In this document: positions 26,483 through 36,114 of the stretch, piece after piece | Layout: each line of letters starts with the position of its first letter | Position numbering within the stretch: position 1 is the stretch's first letter | Assembly: GCA_030141605.1 (NCBI GenBank) | Contig: JAQGDQ010000514.1 | Location: 62,001-126,000, forward strand | Direction of reading: 5' to 3' | Length of the DNA stretch: 64,000 nt | Source: Tubiluchus corallicola | Lineage: Eukaryota > Priapulida > Priapulimorpha > Priapulimorphida > Tubiluchidae | The notes under the pieces: generated by a model | The model's input: the letters and a program-made list of their open reading frames with translations, nothing else | Told to the model about the DNA's origin: nothing | Database searches by the model: none | Translations under genes and position numbers: made by a program

Positions 26483-27038
26483 GCCCCCGGCAGATCATTC
26501 TATCGATATATATAAAGGGCAAGGACTACTATACACAGGACAAATAGCGGACTACAGGCCCATCTACATGGCCACGGGCGCTCTTCTGGAATGGATGAGC
26601 TCAATGGATTTGGAAAAAAGTATAATGGCCTCTTTGTTTGGCGGCTTGGATGCATGCACAATAGATGTAAGATTTTTGGGGCCATTTCATTGGCAATTAT
26701 TGAATACGTTCACGGTTCACGTGAATTGCGACTGTTTAGGAGCTAATGCACGAATTTTATTGCAGAAATGAGAAAAACTTTTCCAAACAACATTGGAAGT
26801 ATTCAATTCGAACATAGATCACAAAATTCGATTTGCTATTAGAAAAATTTAGGAGGATTTTTTACCACGACACGGGTTGACAAACGAAATAGAGTGTCCA
26901 TTGACGTCGTTAGCCGTGGTAGCAGTGGCCGTGGCAGAACCAGCACCTTTCGAATCGCCGTTCTCGATTCATCTGGGCAGAGGGAATTATGTTTTTTTCT
27001 TTTTCTTGAGAAATGAAATTTTTAAACATTGCGATTGA
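26483..27038 (+). pseudogene. Unrecognised ORF A, copy 1, ending in a partial FHA-gene segment
   Basis: Reads from SIDIYKGQGLLYTGQI through MATGALLEWMSSMDLEKSI and NTFTVHVNCDCLGAN to a TGA at 26769, then continues in the same frame with IDHKIRFAIR, another stop (TAG) and LPRHGLTNEIECPL. It ends with EPAPFESPFSIHLGRGNYV, the N-terminus of the FHA-like gene at 27468, replaced after that by a T-rich tail and TGA (27036-27038). Copy 2 at 31665 lacks the TAG. I do not recognise the family; conservation of the peptide between copies suggests it was once coding. Confidence 0.4.
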
Positions 27039-27140
27039 TTATTTAACGGCAACAAATGTGCATTTTAGACTTCTGTGCATTCGTTGCCTAAATGTAGATC
27101 TTTAAATAAAATTCCGCAATGCAATTTAAGAGTGTTGATT

Positions 27141-27141
<1 letters not shown>

Positions 27142-27171
<30 letters not shown>
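27142..27171. repeat. (TA)n microsatellite
   Basis: A run of TA units after the ORF A segment; a shorter run lies at the equivalent place in copy 2 (about 32332-32350). Confidence 0.85.
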
Positions 27172-27175
<4 letters not shown>

Positions 27176-27232
27176 CTCTAAAAAATACTCACGAGCCATT
27201 ATTTTCTTACAGAGTTTGAGTAAATAGAAACA

Positions 27233-27393
27233 AATGCGAATATACTGTAGAAGCAAATCCCTCTACAGTTCTGCAATGAATAATTAAGTCTAGTTTTCCA
27301 ATGTGTCGCCTTTGTCTATAGACTTAGTAGGACGATCATTTGGGTCACTAAGCACTGAAATTGGCTATTTAAACAATGCTGCTCCATTATTTA
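27233..27393 (+). promoter_or_regulatory. Promoter-like module P, copy 2
   Basis: Near-identical to 23985-24122, including GGCTATTTAAACAATGCTGCTCC. It is followed by one mini-exon unit which here reads straight into the FHA-like ORF. Confidence 0.4.
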
Positions 27394-27428
27394 GTTACTA
27401 TTTTAACCACGTACACGTCTTTCTTTAG

Positions 27429-28135
27429 ATATTTGGCAATAGTTTCATGAAAGTTACATTCATTACAATGGAGAACGGTGGGATAATGACAGCCATATTA
27501 GAACCGGCACCTTTCGAATCGCCGTTCGTGATTCATCTGGGCAGAGGGAATTATGTTTCAGTAGGCGGCATTTTGCGCACCAAAATTTCAATTAGTAAAA
27601 AACACGTGCAACTTTACCATCGATACCCGAAGTAAGGCTCACATAGTATGAATATGAACAATTATTTTTAAAAAAAGACCGTATCAATTTTATCATTGCT
27701 AAACAAGAAGAACATAGAATGTGGATTTCGCCTAGGGGACGGCAGTCGTGCATGATGGGCAATACCATCTTATCCAACACGCTACAACACCGTGACCTAC
27801 GCGAACTGAAGGTAAGTGGTGCGACCACAATTTTTGACATCCGTCTATCAGTAAAAGCAGCCATCTGGAATGGAATTGTATTCATATATGAATTTAATCC
27901 AGCTAGTGGATTCATCTGTGATGGCTTTCATGCCCATCTTGTGCCATTCGAATTTAAACAACTCATGGGCGACCGAGTCAGAAAATTAACTAGTTCCCCA
28001 TCAACCCGGAAACGCACTAGAGAGGAAAGTTCCCAATCTACCCGGAAATGTACTAGAGAGGAAAGTTCTGCAATGAGATTCAATCGAGAACAATTGGCAG
28101 CCGGATCCCATCAGACAGCACGCAGCTGTCGTTGA
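27429..28135 (+). pseudogene. FHA-like domain protein, copy 1, frame-broken
   Basis: After an acceptor-like TTCTTTAG (27428) the frame runs through ATG 27468 (MENGGIMTAIL) into EPAPFESPF and IHLGRGNYVSVGG, then ISISKKHVQLYH. The G-R-G-x-x-x-x-V-GG and S-x-x-H spacing resembles a forkhead-associated phosphothreonine-binding domain. The first frame ends at TAA 27633-27635. Beyond it another frame is coding-like (EHRMWISPRGRQSCMMGN, IWNGIVFIYEFNPASGF) up to TGA 28133, with a duplicated basic RKRTREESS motif near the end. So the copy has a frame break around 27600-27650. FHA assignment is by motif only, no catalytic domain recognised. Confidence 0.5.
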
Positions 28136-28575
28136 CACATCAAGTTTTGCATCTGTTAGCTGCCAACCTCGGATTACGATCATCATTTAAAAAGCTTTTT
28201 CTAATTTTCAACACGATGAGCAAAACTAATCAATTTTCTATGCAAGAAACTTGGCAATGTTGAGATGCACTAACAAGATTAGGCGTCATCATATTCATCA
28301 TTCACCGGAAAAAAGACCTTTTAATTGTAATTTAACTGGGCACATTTGCTAATTTTTTTGAAATAAAAGAGTGGCTCTCATCAATGTCATGCCACACACA
28401 TCCGGTCACTGCTAACAGCAGGAGTACACCTTAAATTTTGAGTAAGTGTAATTTTTATTCTTTGCTGATGCGAATTGAAGTCTGTACACTGTGAATGTGC
28501 GTACACTCACATGGTAATATTTTTTGGATGTTCTTTCTCACATGGTAATATTTGAGCTTATATATATATATATAT

Positions 28576-28871
28576 TGTACTGCAGGGCTGTGATGAGATG
28601 AAGTGTAATACTGGCAGAGGAATACAGCAGAATTCTCAGGTGTGCATGTGAACGTGGCTTTATCTAGCACATAGACTCTTATTCTGACCTTGTGTTATTA
28701 GGAGCCACTAGTCACGTGCACACCTGCGCTTATAAAAAGGGTAGGTCTGCTGTAGATCCTTGTCAGTGGTCGTCTCCTCCCAGCTCGGTTCACATTTCAG
28801 GCTTTGCTCTATTCTATTCTGTTCGGTAAGCTGTTTGGAATAATAAATTGTCATTTTGATTTTATTATTCA
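28576..28871 (+). mobile_element. LTR, copy 1 (296 bp, TG...CA)
   Basis: Starts TGTACTGCAGGG and ends TTATTATTCA. It contains CTTATAAAAAGGG (TATA box), a downstream start-like region, a strong splice donor TTCGGTAAGCTG, and AATAAATTGTCATTTT. Copies at 34119-34414 and 53525-53825. The sequence after it, TTTGGCATTGACTTAG, could include a primer-binding site. No reverse transcriptase or integrase is visible nearby, so it is solo or fused to unrelated sequence. Confidence 0.65.
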
Positions 28872-28889
28872 TTTTGGTTTTGGTTTGGC

Positions 28890-30511
28890 ATTGACTTAGT
28901 TGAGCAAAATCGTCGTACAGCGTGCTTTAATTGTAAAGGTGTCAATTCACATGCATCAGCAATTTGTCCTCGCAAATATAGTGAGTCTGGTGTGGCAAAT
29001 GTGTATCGTGCAGCTCTTGCACTCTCTTTCAATAGAGGTGGGGACAATCACTATCTCTTTTTTCAAGGAATACTATGCAACATTATTAGCAATGTCATAA
29101 TCAATGAATATTATCAACCAAGTGGGAGAAATTATAGTCATTATCATTTTGTAGACTATGATTGTATTATGAAAATCAATGAAGAATTCCTGACAACAAG
29201 CCAAGACTTTGTATCGTCTTATTCCAGAGATGAAGCACAATCCATACACCTTTATTCCAGAGATGAAGCACAATCCATACACCTTTATTCCAGAGATGAA
29301 GCACAATCCATACACCTTTATTCCAGAGATGAAGCACAATCCATACACCTTTATTCCAGATATGAAGCACAATCCATACACCTTTATTCCAGAGATGAAG
29401 CGCAATCCATACACCTTTATTCCAGAGATGAAGCGCAATCCATACACCTTTTTTCCAGAGATGAAGCACAATCCATTCACCTTTATTCCAGAGATGAAGC
29501 ACAATCCATACACTTTTATTCCAGAGATGAAGCACAATCCATACACCTTTATTCCAGAGATGAAGCACAGTCCATACACCTTTATAGATAGAAAGAAGGT
29601 GATCATTTCAATAAATCCAATTATGAACATTTTCAGGACTCGACCACCAATAGATGGATTGAATGAGGAGAAATTAAATGCAATTGCTTCAGTGAGAGTT
29701 GGAATAAATTCAATCCGAGAATCATCAGAAATCTATGAGATGCAAGAAGAATTGATGGAAGACTCTAAGGGAGGAGAAACGTACTCGAGTTTCTTACCAC
29801 CAAATCCTTTTGGAATTCTTCTCGGAGGAGCCCTTCAAATAATTGGATGGGCAACAATCAAGGAATTAAGACAGGCGAATCCTTCACTTGCTCACTTAGA
29901 GAAAAATATAATAGAAGTTCTCTTAACCAACACACGAGTCATTGGACATGCGTTCCATAAGTTGTTTGTACACTCAAACATAAGGAGAGAAATATACTCA
30001 TGTTTTGAAGTAGCAAATCCTCCCAAATCAACCCCTTTCAAAAGAAGCGAAACTCAAACAACACTGGTTTCCTATATGAGATTTCTGTTTTCTGAGTTAT
30101 TGAAAGGAAATGTTCCCAACTACTTAACAACAGAAATTCAATTGATTTTCAAGTCATTATCAGTTTCTGTAGAAAGTGAGATTGTAAAACATCCTAGAGT
30201 TTGGAAAAATGAATTATCTGTTCATCCACTATTTGGAAGGAACCAGAGAAAATTGGGAGAAAGCAATCATTGTTTGTGATGCTGAATATTCATTGTCAAA
30301 GGATGAAGTGAAAGATATGTTTGCAATTCAAGAAAACTTAATAAAGTTAGCATATTGGACTCAAGGATCTATTTTGGTGAAGTTTTACTTCAATTCACAA
30401 GAGTTACTTGATAGTTATATGGGAAGATTATTAACATGTTTTCAAAGAGTATCAGTCTTAACATCTATATTCTCCCCTTATAATTCAACAGAATTTTTTT
30501 CTTTTTTGTGA
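28890..30511 (+). pseudogene. CCHC knuckle plus 33-bp-repeat ORF (ORF N), copy 1, frame-broken
   Basis: Directly follows the LTR. Starts with a Cys/His cluster (CFNCKGVNSHASAICPRKY, C-x2-C-x5-H-x4-C) like retroelement zinc knuckles, then SGVANVYRAALALS. After eleven copies of an 11-residue repeat (IPEMKHNPYTF) comes a longer unrecognised part with RPPIDGLNEEKLNAIASV, PFGILLGGALQIIGWATIK and VPNYLTTEIQLIFKSLSV. Frame changes lie at the repeat entry (about 29220), near 30230-30280, and at a T-run near 30500, after which the Cys-rich ORF follows. Copy 2 is 34463-35630. The last part resembles a virus structural protein in style, but I cannot name it. Confidence 0.4.
29218..29584 (+). repeat. 33-bp coding tandem repeat, 11 units
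   Basis: Consensus ATTCCAGAGATGAAGCACAA plus ATCCATACACCTTT, period 33, with small variants (GCGCAATCC, AGATATGAAG). The matching array at 34766-35260 has 15 units. The period is a multiple of three and the unit is stop-free in several frames on both strands, which makes shadow ORFs; the plus frame IPEMKHNPYTF is in register with the flanking ORF. Confidence 0.9.
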
Positions 30512-30851
30512 ACATCCAACTGATTTAACCTATGCAGAATGTGAAAATTTGAAATGGCCAAACAAGGATTTTAGTTGCCAATATCATTGGCGTGGTACAG
30601 GAGATGATACCACCTACTCTTGTTATTTTAAAACTGGATTTGTTGATATGACTTATGGAGGAGTTCCATTTAGTGACCTTGGAAACATTGGTCATTGTCT
30701 CTACACAACTGGGAAATGTGCTACTCCAGAAAACCTCCTCGTAGAATGGATTGTCAATCCATCAACTCAAAAAGAATATTTACCAGCTGGAATTATGAAT
30801 GCCTCCATCTCAAAGGGTATGATTATGATCCCTTCTATCCAAGAAGCATAA
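30512..30851 (+). pseudogene. Virus-like Cys-rich ORF, copy 2, 3' truncated
   Basis: Shares FKTGFVDMT, LGNIGHCLYTTGKCATPENL and MNASISKGMIMIPS with 25490-26400. It lacks the TGA found there but ends at TAA 30849, just where copy 1 continues with AFDPSVNLSL. It follows ORF N across a T-run frame change near 30490-30515, so ORF N and this ORF may once have been one gene or neighbours. Probably the ectodomain of a viral glycoprotein; family not recognised. Confidence 0.4.
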
Positions 30852-30879
30852 GCATTTGAGCGTACATGTCCTGCTGTAT

Positions 30880-31520
30880 AGTAGTCCTTGTATTATCCCT
30901 ATACAGCGGTATAGGGATGGCACTGTTAAATGAGTCACCTCAAGCCACAGCAACAGCTTGGAATGTGGCATGAAATAGATTGGGAAGTAGACAAATTCAC
31001 AAACCTACAACTTTGTACAACAGTTTTCTCCAGGAACATTTCTAAATGCACAATGAGTCAGACAGCCTGAATGCACCATGACTAGTTTGTGGTGCCAGTG
31101 GTGCAGACCGCTAAGATCTCATCTAATTAGGTAAATTCTTTAAGAAATTATTAAAAATCTGAAGTCTGTTATAGGTCAAGTTGTGTGAGTCTGATTCATT
31201 GGACTGTAAGTGTGTGCAGTTAAAATTTTTGTAATCTGTTTTACATTGACACTTTGGCATAATGTTAAAGCTACTAGAACAGCTACTATAAAAAATTAAG
31301 GCAATGCTTTGGCGAAAAACTATAGTAACTTAAGCAGAGTTTTAATGTTTGACTCTCTCTCTGTGTGTGTGTGCACTTAAAATAAATTTCTTTAGTCTGT
31401 TTTACACTGACACTTTCACTTAATGCTTAAGCTATTATCACTTAACCGTGAAAAATTAAGCCAATTCTCTGGTAAAAAACTATAGTAACTTTAGCAGAGT
31501 TTTAATGTTTGACTATATCA
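30880..31520. repeat. Dispersed repeat with an internal two-copy direct repeat
   Basis: The part at about 31010-31150 (GAGTCAGACAGCCTGAATGC and following) recurs at about 63450-63600. The part at 31200-31345 is repeated at about 31374-31520, sharing TCTGTTTTACA, ACTATAGTAACTT and GCAGAGTTTTAATGTTTGAC. No ORF. Likely a non-autonomous element. Confidence 0.6.
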
Positions 31521-31664
31521 TGCTGTTTAAATGATCAGTATTCATTATTTTCCTACAGAATTTGACTGAATTTAAATTGCAAGTGAAAAGACTTCTTTCA
31601 TTTACAATTCCGTGGGAAAACATTTCGCTGCAGCAAGATGATGCGATAATTATGATAATGATGA

Positions 31665-32226
31665 GCCCCCGGCAGATCATTCTATCGATATATATAAAGG
31701 GCAAGGACTACTATACACAGGACAAATAGCGGACTACAGGCCCATCTACATGGCCACGGGCGCTCTTCTGGAATGGATGAGCTCAATGGATTTGGAAAAA
31801 AGTATAATGGCCTCTTTGTTTGGCGGCTTGGATGCATGCACAATAGATGAAAGATTTTTGGGGCCATATCATTGGCAATTATTGAATACGTTCACGGTTC
31901 ACGTGAATTGTGACTACCTGGGTTCTAACGCTCGAATGTTATTGCAGAAATGAGAAAAAATTTTCCAAACAACATTGGAAGTATTCAATTCGAACATAGA
32001 TCACAAAATTCGATTTGCTATTAGAAAAATGGAGGAGGAATTTTTACCACGACACGGGTTGACAAACAAAATAGAGTGTCCATTGACGTCGTCAGCCATG
32101 CTAGCGGCGGCAGTGGCAGAACCGGCACCTTTCGAATCGCCGTTCTCGATTCATCTGGGCAGAGGGAATTATGTTTTTTTCTTTTTCTTTTTCTTGAGAA
32201 ATAAAATTTTTAAACATTGCCATTGA
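31665..32226 (+). pseudogene. Unrecognised ORF A, copy 2
   Basis: Near-identical to 26483-27038. Same TGA between LLQK and EKIFQTTLEVFNS, but the second half is open here: IDHKIRFAIRKMEEEFL, LPRHGLTNKIECPL, then the FHA-gene N-terminal segment EPAPFESPFSIHLGRGN and a T-rich tail. The left edge, at GCCCCCGGCAGATC, marks the start of a segmental duplication. Function unknown. Confidence 0.4.
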
Positions 32227-32406
32227 TTATTTAACGGCAACAAAAGTGCATTTTAGACTTCTGCACACTCGTTGTCTAGATGTAGATCTTTCAATAAAAT
32301 TCCGCTAATGCAATTTAAGAGTGTTGATTTATATATATATATATATATATGACTCTAATAAAATACTCACGAGCCATTATTTTCTTACAGAGTTTGAGTA
32401 AATAGA

Positions 32407-32571
32407 AACAAATGCGAATATACTGTAGAAGCAAATCCCTCTACAGTTCTGCAATGAATAATTAAGTCCAGTTTTCCAATGTGTCGCCTTTGTCTATAGA
32501 CTTAGTAGAACGATCATTTGGGTCACTAAGCACTGAAATTGGCTATTTAAACAATGCTGCTCCACTATTTA
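32407..32571 (+). promoter_or_regulatory. Promoter-like module P, copy 3
   Basis: Same block as 23985-24122 and 27233-27393, with GGCTATTTAAACAATGCTGC, immediately upstream of tandem array 2. Confidence 0.4.
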
Positions 32572-33049
32572 GTTACTATTTGAGCCACGTGCACGTCTTT
32601 CTTTAGATATTTGGCAATAGTTTCATGAAAGTTACATTCATTACAATGGAGAACGGTGGGATGATGACAGCCATATTAGTAAGTGTAATATACAGTTACT
32701 ATTTGAGCCACGTACACATCTTTCTTTAGATATTTGGCAATACTTTCATTAAAGTTACATTCATTACAATGGAGAATGGTGGGATGATGACAGCCATATT
32801 AGTAAGTGTAATATACAGTTACTATTTGAGCCACGTACACATCTTTCTTTAGATATTTGGCAATACTTTCATTAAAGTTACATTCATTACAATGGAGAAC
32901 GGTGGGATGATGACAGCCATATTAGTAAGTATAATATACAGTTACTATTTGAGCCACGTACACATCTTTCTTTAGATATTTGGCAATAGTTTCATGAAAG
33001 TTACATTCATTACAATGGAGAACGGTGGGATAATGACAGCCATATTAGA
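32572..33049 (+). repeat. Tandem array 2 of the 123-bp mini-exon unit, four copies
   Basis: Units start at 32572, 32695, 32818 and 32941, all 123 bp. The first mini-exon is 32607-32678 with GTAAGT at 32679. The fourth unit has lost its donor: its exon (from 32976) reads straight on into the FHA-like ORF. The homologous place in the other duplicate (27394-27507) has one unit only, so the array expanded or contracted after the duplication. Confidence 0.8.
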
Positions 33050-33664
33050 ACCGGCACCTTTCGAATCGCCGTTCGTGATTCATCTGGGCAGAGGGAATTA
33101 TGTTTCAGTAGGCGGCATTTTGCGCACCAAAATTTCAATTAGTAAAAAACACGTGCAACTTTACCATCGATACCCGAAGTAAGGCTCAATGAATATGAAC
33201 AATTATTTTTAAAAAAAGACCGTATCAATTTTATCATTGCCAAACAAGAAGAACATAGAATGTGGATTTCGCCTAGGGGAGGGCAGTCGTGCATGATGGG
33301 CAGTACCATCTTATCCAACACTCTACAACACTGAGACCTAAGCGACCTCGAGGTACGTGGTGCGACCACAATTTTTGACATCCGTCTATCAGTAAAAGCA
33401 GCCATCTGGAATGGAATTGTATTCATATATGAATTTAATCCAGCTAGTGGATTCATCTGTGATGGCTTTCATGCCCATCTTGTGCCATTCGAATTTAAAC
33501 TACTCATGGGCGACCGAGTCAGGAAATTAATTAGTTCCCCATCAACCCGGAAACGCACTAGAGAGGAAAGTTCTGCAATGAGATTCAATCGAGAACAATT
33601 GGCAGCCGGATCCCATCAGACAGCACGCATCTGTCGTCGACACATCAAGTTTTGCATCTGTTAG
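32976..33664 (+). pseudogene. FHA-like domain protein, copy 2, frame-broken
   Basis: Same architecture as 27429-28135: MENGGIMTAIL (ATG 33015), EPAPFESPF, IHLGRGNYVSVGG, ISISKKHVQLYH, TAA at about 33180, then another frame with EHRMWISPRG and SVKAAIWNGIVFIYEF. This copy has an additional TGA after STILSNTLQH (near 33332) and lacks one RKCTREESS duplication. The upstream mini-exons would join it in frame if spliced. Phosphopeptide binding is only suggested by the FHA-like motif. Confidence 0.5.
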
Positions 33665-34061
33665 CTGCCAACCTCGGATTATGATCATCATTTAAAAAGC
33701 TTTTTCTAATTTTCAAGAGGATGAGCAAAACTAATCAATTTTCTATGCAAGAAACTTGGCAATGTTGAGACGCACTAACAAGATTAGGCGTCATCATATT
33801 CATCATTCACCGGAAAAAAGCCCTTTTAATTGTAATTTAACTGGGCACATTTGCTAATTTTTTTCAAATAAAAGAGTGGCTCTCATCAATGTCATGCCAC
33901 ACACATCCGGTCACTGCTAACAGCAGGAGTACACCTTAAATTTTGAGTAAGTGTAATTTTTATTCTTTGCTGATGCGAATTGAAGTCTGTACACTGTGAA
34001 TGTGCGTACACTCACATGGTAATATTTTTTGGATGTTCTTTCTCACATGGTAATATTTGAG

Positions 34062-34063
<2 letters not shown>

Positions 34064-34118
<55 letters not shown>
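34064..34118. repeat. (TA)n microsatellite abutting LTR copy 2
   Basis: About 27 TA units directly before TGTACTGCAGGG. The same site before LTR copy 1 has a shorter run (28559-28575). Confidence 0.9.
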
Positions 34119-34121
<3 letters not shown>

Positions 34122-34414
34122 ACTGCAGGGCTGTGATGAGATGAAGTGTAATACTGGCAGGGGAATACAGCAGAATTCTCAGGTGTGCATGTGAACGTGG
34201 CTTTATCTAGCACATAGACTCTTATTCTGACCTTGTGTTATTAGGAGCCACTAGTCACATGCACACCTGCGCTTATAAAAAGGGTAGGTCTGCTGTAGAT
34301 CCTTGTCAGTGGTCCTCTCCTCCCAGCTCGGTTCACATTTCAGGCTTTGCTCTATTCTATTCTGTTCGGTAAGCTGTTTGGAATAATAAATTGTCATTTT
34401 GATTTTATTATTCA
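34119..34414 (+). mobile_element. LTR, copy 2 (296 bp)
   Basis: Near-identical to 28576-28871, same length, with TATAAAAAGGG, GTAAGCTG donor and AATAAA. It belongs to the same segmental duplication rather than being an independent insertion, because the flanks match as well. Confidence 0.65.
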
Positions 34415-34462
34415 TTTTGGTTTTGGTTTGGCATTGACTTAGTTCAGCAAAATCGTCGTACA

Positions 34463-35630
34463 GTGTGCTTTCATTGTAAAGGTGTCAATTCACATGCATC
34501 AGCAATTTGTCCTCGCAAATATAGTGAGTCTGGTGTGGCAAATGTGTATCGTGCAGCTCTTGCACTCGCTTTCAATAGAGGTGGGGACAATCACTATCTC
34601 TTTTTTCAAGGAATACTATGCAACATTATTAGCACTGTCATAATCAATGAATATTATCAACCAAGTGGGAGAAATTATAGTCATTATCATTTTGTAGATT
34701 ATGATTGTATTATGAAAATCAATGAAGAATTCCTGACAACAAGCCAAGACTTTGGATCATCTTATATTCCAGAGATGAAGCGCAATCCATACACCTTTAT
34801 TCCAGAGATGAAGCGCAATCCATACACCTTTATTCCAGAGATGAAGCACAATCCATACACCTTTATTCCAGAGATGAAGCACAATCCATACACCTTTATT
34901 CCAGAGATGAAGCGCAATCCATACACCTTTATTCCAGAGATGAAGCGCAATCCATACACCTTTATTCCAGAGATGAAGCACAATCCATACACCTTTATTC
35001 CAGAGATGAAGCACAATCCATACACCTTTATTCCAGAGATGAAGCACAATCCATACACCTTTATTCCAGAGATGAAGCACAATCCATACACCTTTATTCC
35101 AGAGATGAAGCACAATCCATACACCTTTATTCCAGAGATGAAGCACAATCCATACACCTTTATTCCAGAGATGAAGCACAATCCATACACCTTTATTCCA
35201 GAGATGAAGCACAATCCATACACCTTTATTCCAGAGATGAAGCACAATCCATACACCTTTATAGATAGAAAGAAGGTGATCATTTCAATAAATCCAATTA
35301 TGAACATTTTCAGGACTCGACCACCAATAGATGGGTTGAATGAGGAGAAATTAAATGCAATTGCTTCAGTGAGAGTTCGAATAAACTCAATCCGAGAATC
35401 ATTAGAAATCTATGAGATGCAAGAAGAATTGATGGAAGACTCTAAGGGAGGAGGAACGTACTCGAGTTTCTTACCACCAAATCCTTTTGGAATTGTTCTC
35501 GGAGGAGCCCTTCAAATAATTGGATGGGCAACAATCAAGGAATTAAGACAGGCGAATCCTTCACTTGCTCACTTAGAGACAAACATTATAGAAGTTCTCT
35601 TAACCAACACACGAGTCATTAGCAAAGCTT
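34463..35630 (+). pseudogene. CCHC knuckle plus 33-bp-repeat ORF (ORF N), copy 2, 3' truncated
   Basis: Here the Cys/His cluster CFHCKGVNSHASAICPRKY, the 15-unit repeat and RPPIDGLNEEKLNAIASV lie in one open frame (no ATG at the front; the frame is open from the LTR side). Compared with copy 1 there are two extra bases at the repeat entry (CTTATATTCC against CTTATTCC). After TNTRVIS (about 35620) the sequence switches to the zinc-finger 5' module, so the rest of the ORF is lost. Product unknown; the knuckle suggests nucleic-acid binding. Confidence 0.4.
34766..35260 (+). repeat. 33-bp coding tandem repeat, 15 units
   Basis: Same unit as 29218-29584, with KRN and KHN variants in blocks of two (units 1-2 and 5-6 KRN), showing that pairs of units were copied together. 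Confidence 0.9.
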
Positions 35631-36064
35631 ATTTTAATTTCTACATAATCACCATTAATATATTTCTTTGTAGAAAAACAGTACGTTATTTGGAGTGTAA
35701 TAACGTGATTAGGTGAGAGCATTTGGGGGAGAAAAAATCCCTTCTAATTACAATTTAAGTATGGGGTCGTTGGCTCGCTATTTTCAAAATAAAAGAGATC
35801 TTTAGCGAATGAAAAACACCATATGTGTGTTCGTATGCACTGTGACAGCAGCGTGGAAGCTCCAAAATTTACAGTAAGTGTACTTTTATTCTTTAGCATA
35901 TTTTTAGTTTATAATGGTACTTTATTGCTTTTTTCAATAGCAAAGCAATAGACTTTAATTACATCATAATTCGCCTAAGCGAAATTCTTCTTCTTTTGCA
36001 ATAACGTGTGCACACGCGAATTCCATGCTATAACGTTTGAATAGTGTTAATTATTTTCTTACAG
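35619..36064 (+). other. Intron-like 5' module of zinc-finger copy 2 (partial)
   Basis: Begins at the breakpoint ATTAGCAAAGCTTATTTTAA and ends at the acceptor TTATTTTCTTACAG. Corresponds to the right part of 24704-25234. The mini-exon array present before the other two copies is missing here; the LTR/ORF N segment takes its place. Confidence 0.5.
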
Positions 36065-36114
36065 AATACAGCTTATAAGAGATCAGCAAACACCCGCTAT
36101 AACACGTGACCATC

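Larger units (their letters stand above)
26483..29950. repeat. Segmental duplication unit I, partner 31665-35625
   Basis: ORF A, module P, FHA-like ORF, LTR and ORF N occur twice in the same order. Left shift 5182; the shift grows because of array 2 and the longer (TA)n and 33-bp arrays in the partner. Right edges part at ACACGAGTCATT (29941 and 35620). Confidence 0.85.

Noticed and set aside
28576-28871. Full retroelement starting at the LTR
   Set aside because: No reverse transcriptase, protease or integrase follows; only a Cys/His cluster and an unrelated repeat ORF.
29073-29630. Long minus-strand ORFs across the 33-bp repeat (and the same at 34757-35307)
   Set aside because: They are shadows of a stop-free repeat whose period is a multiple of three; only the plus frame is in register with non-repeat coding sequence.
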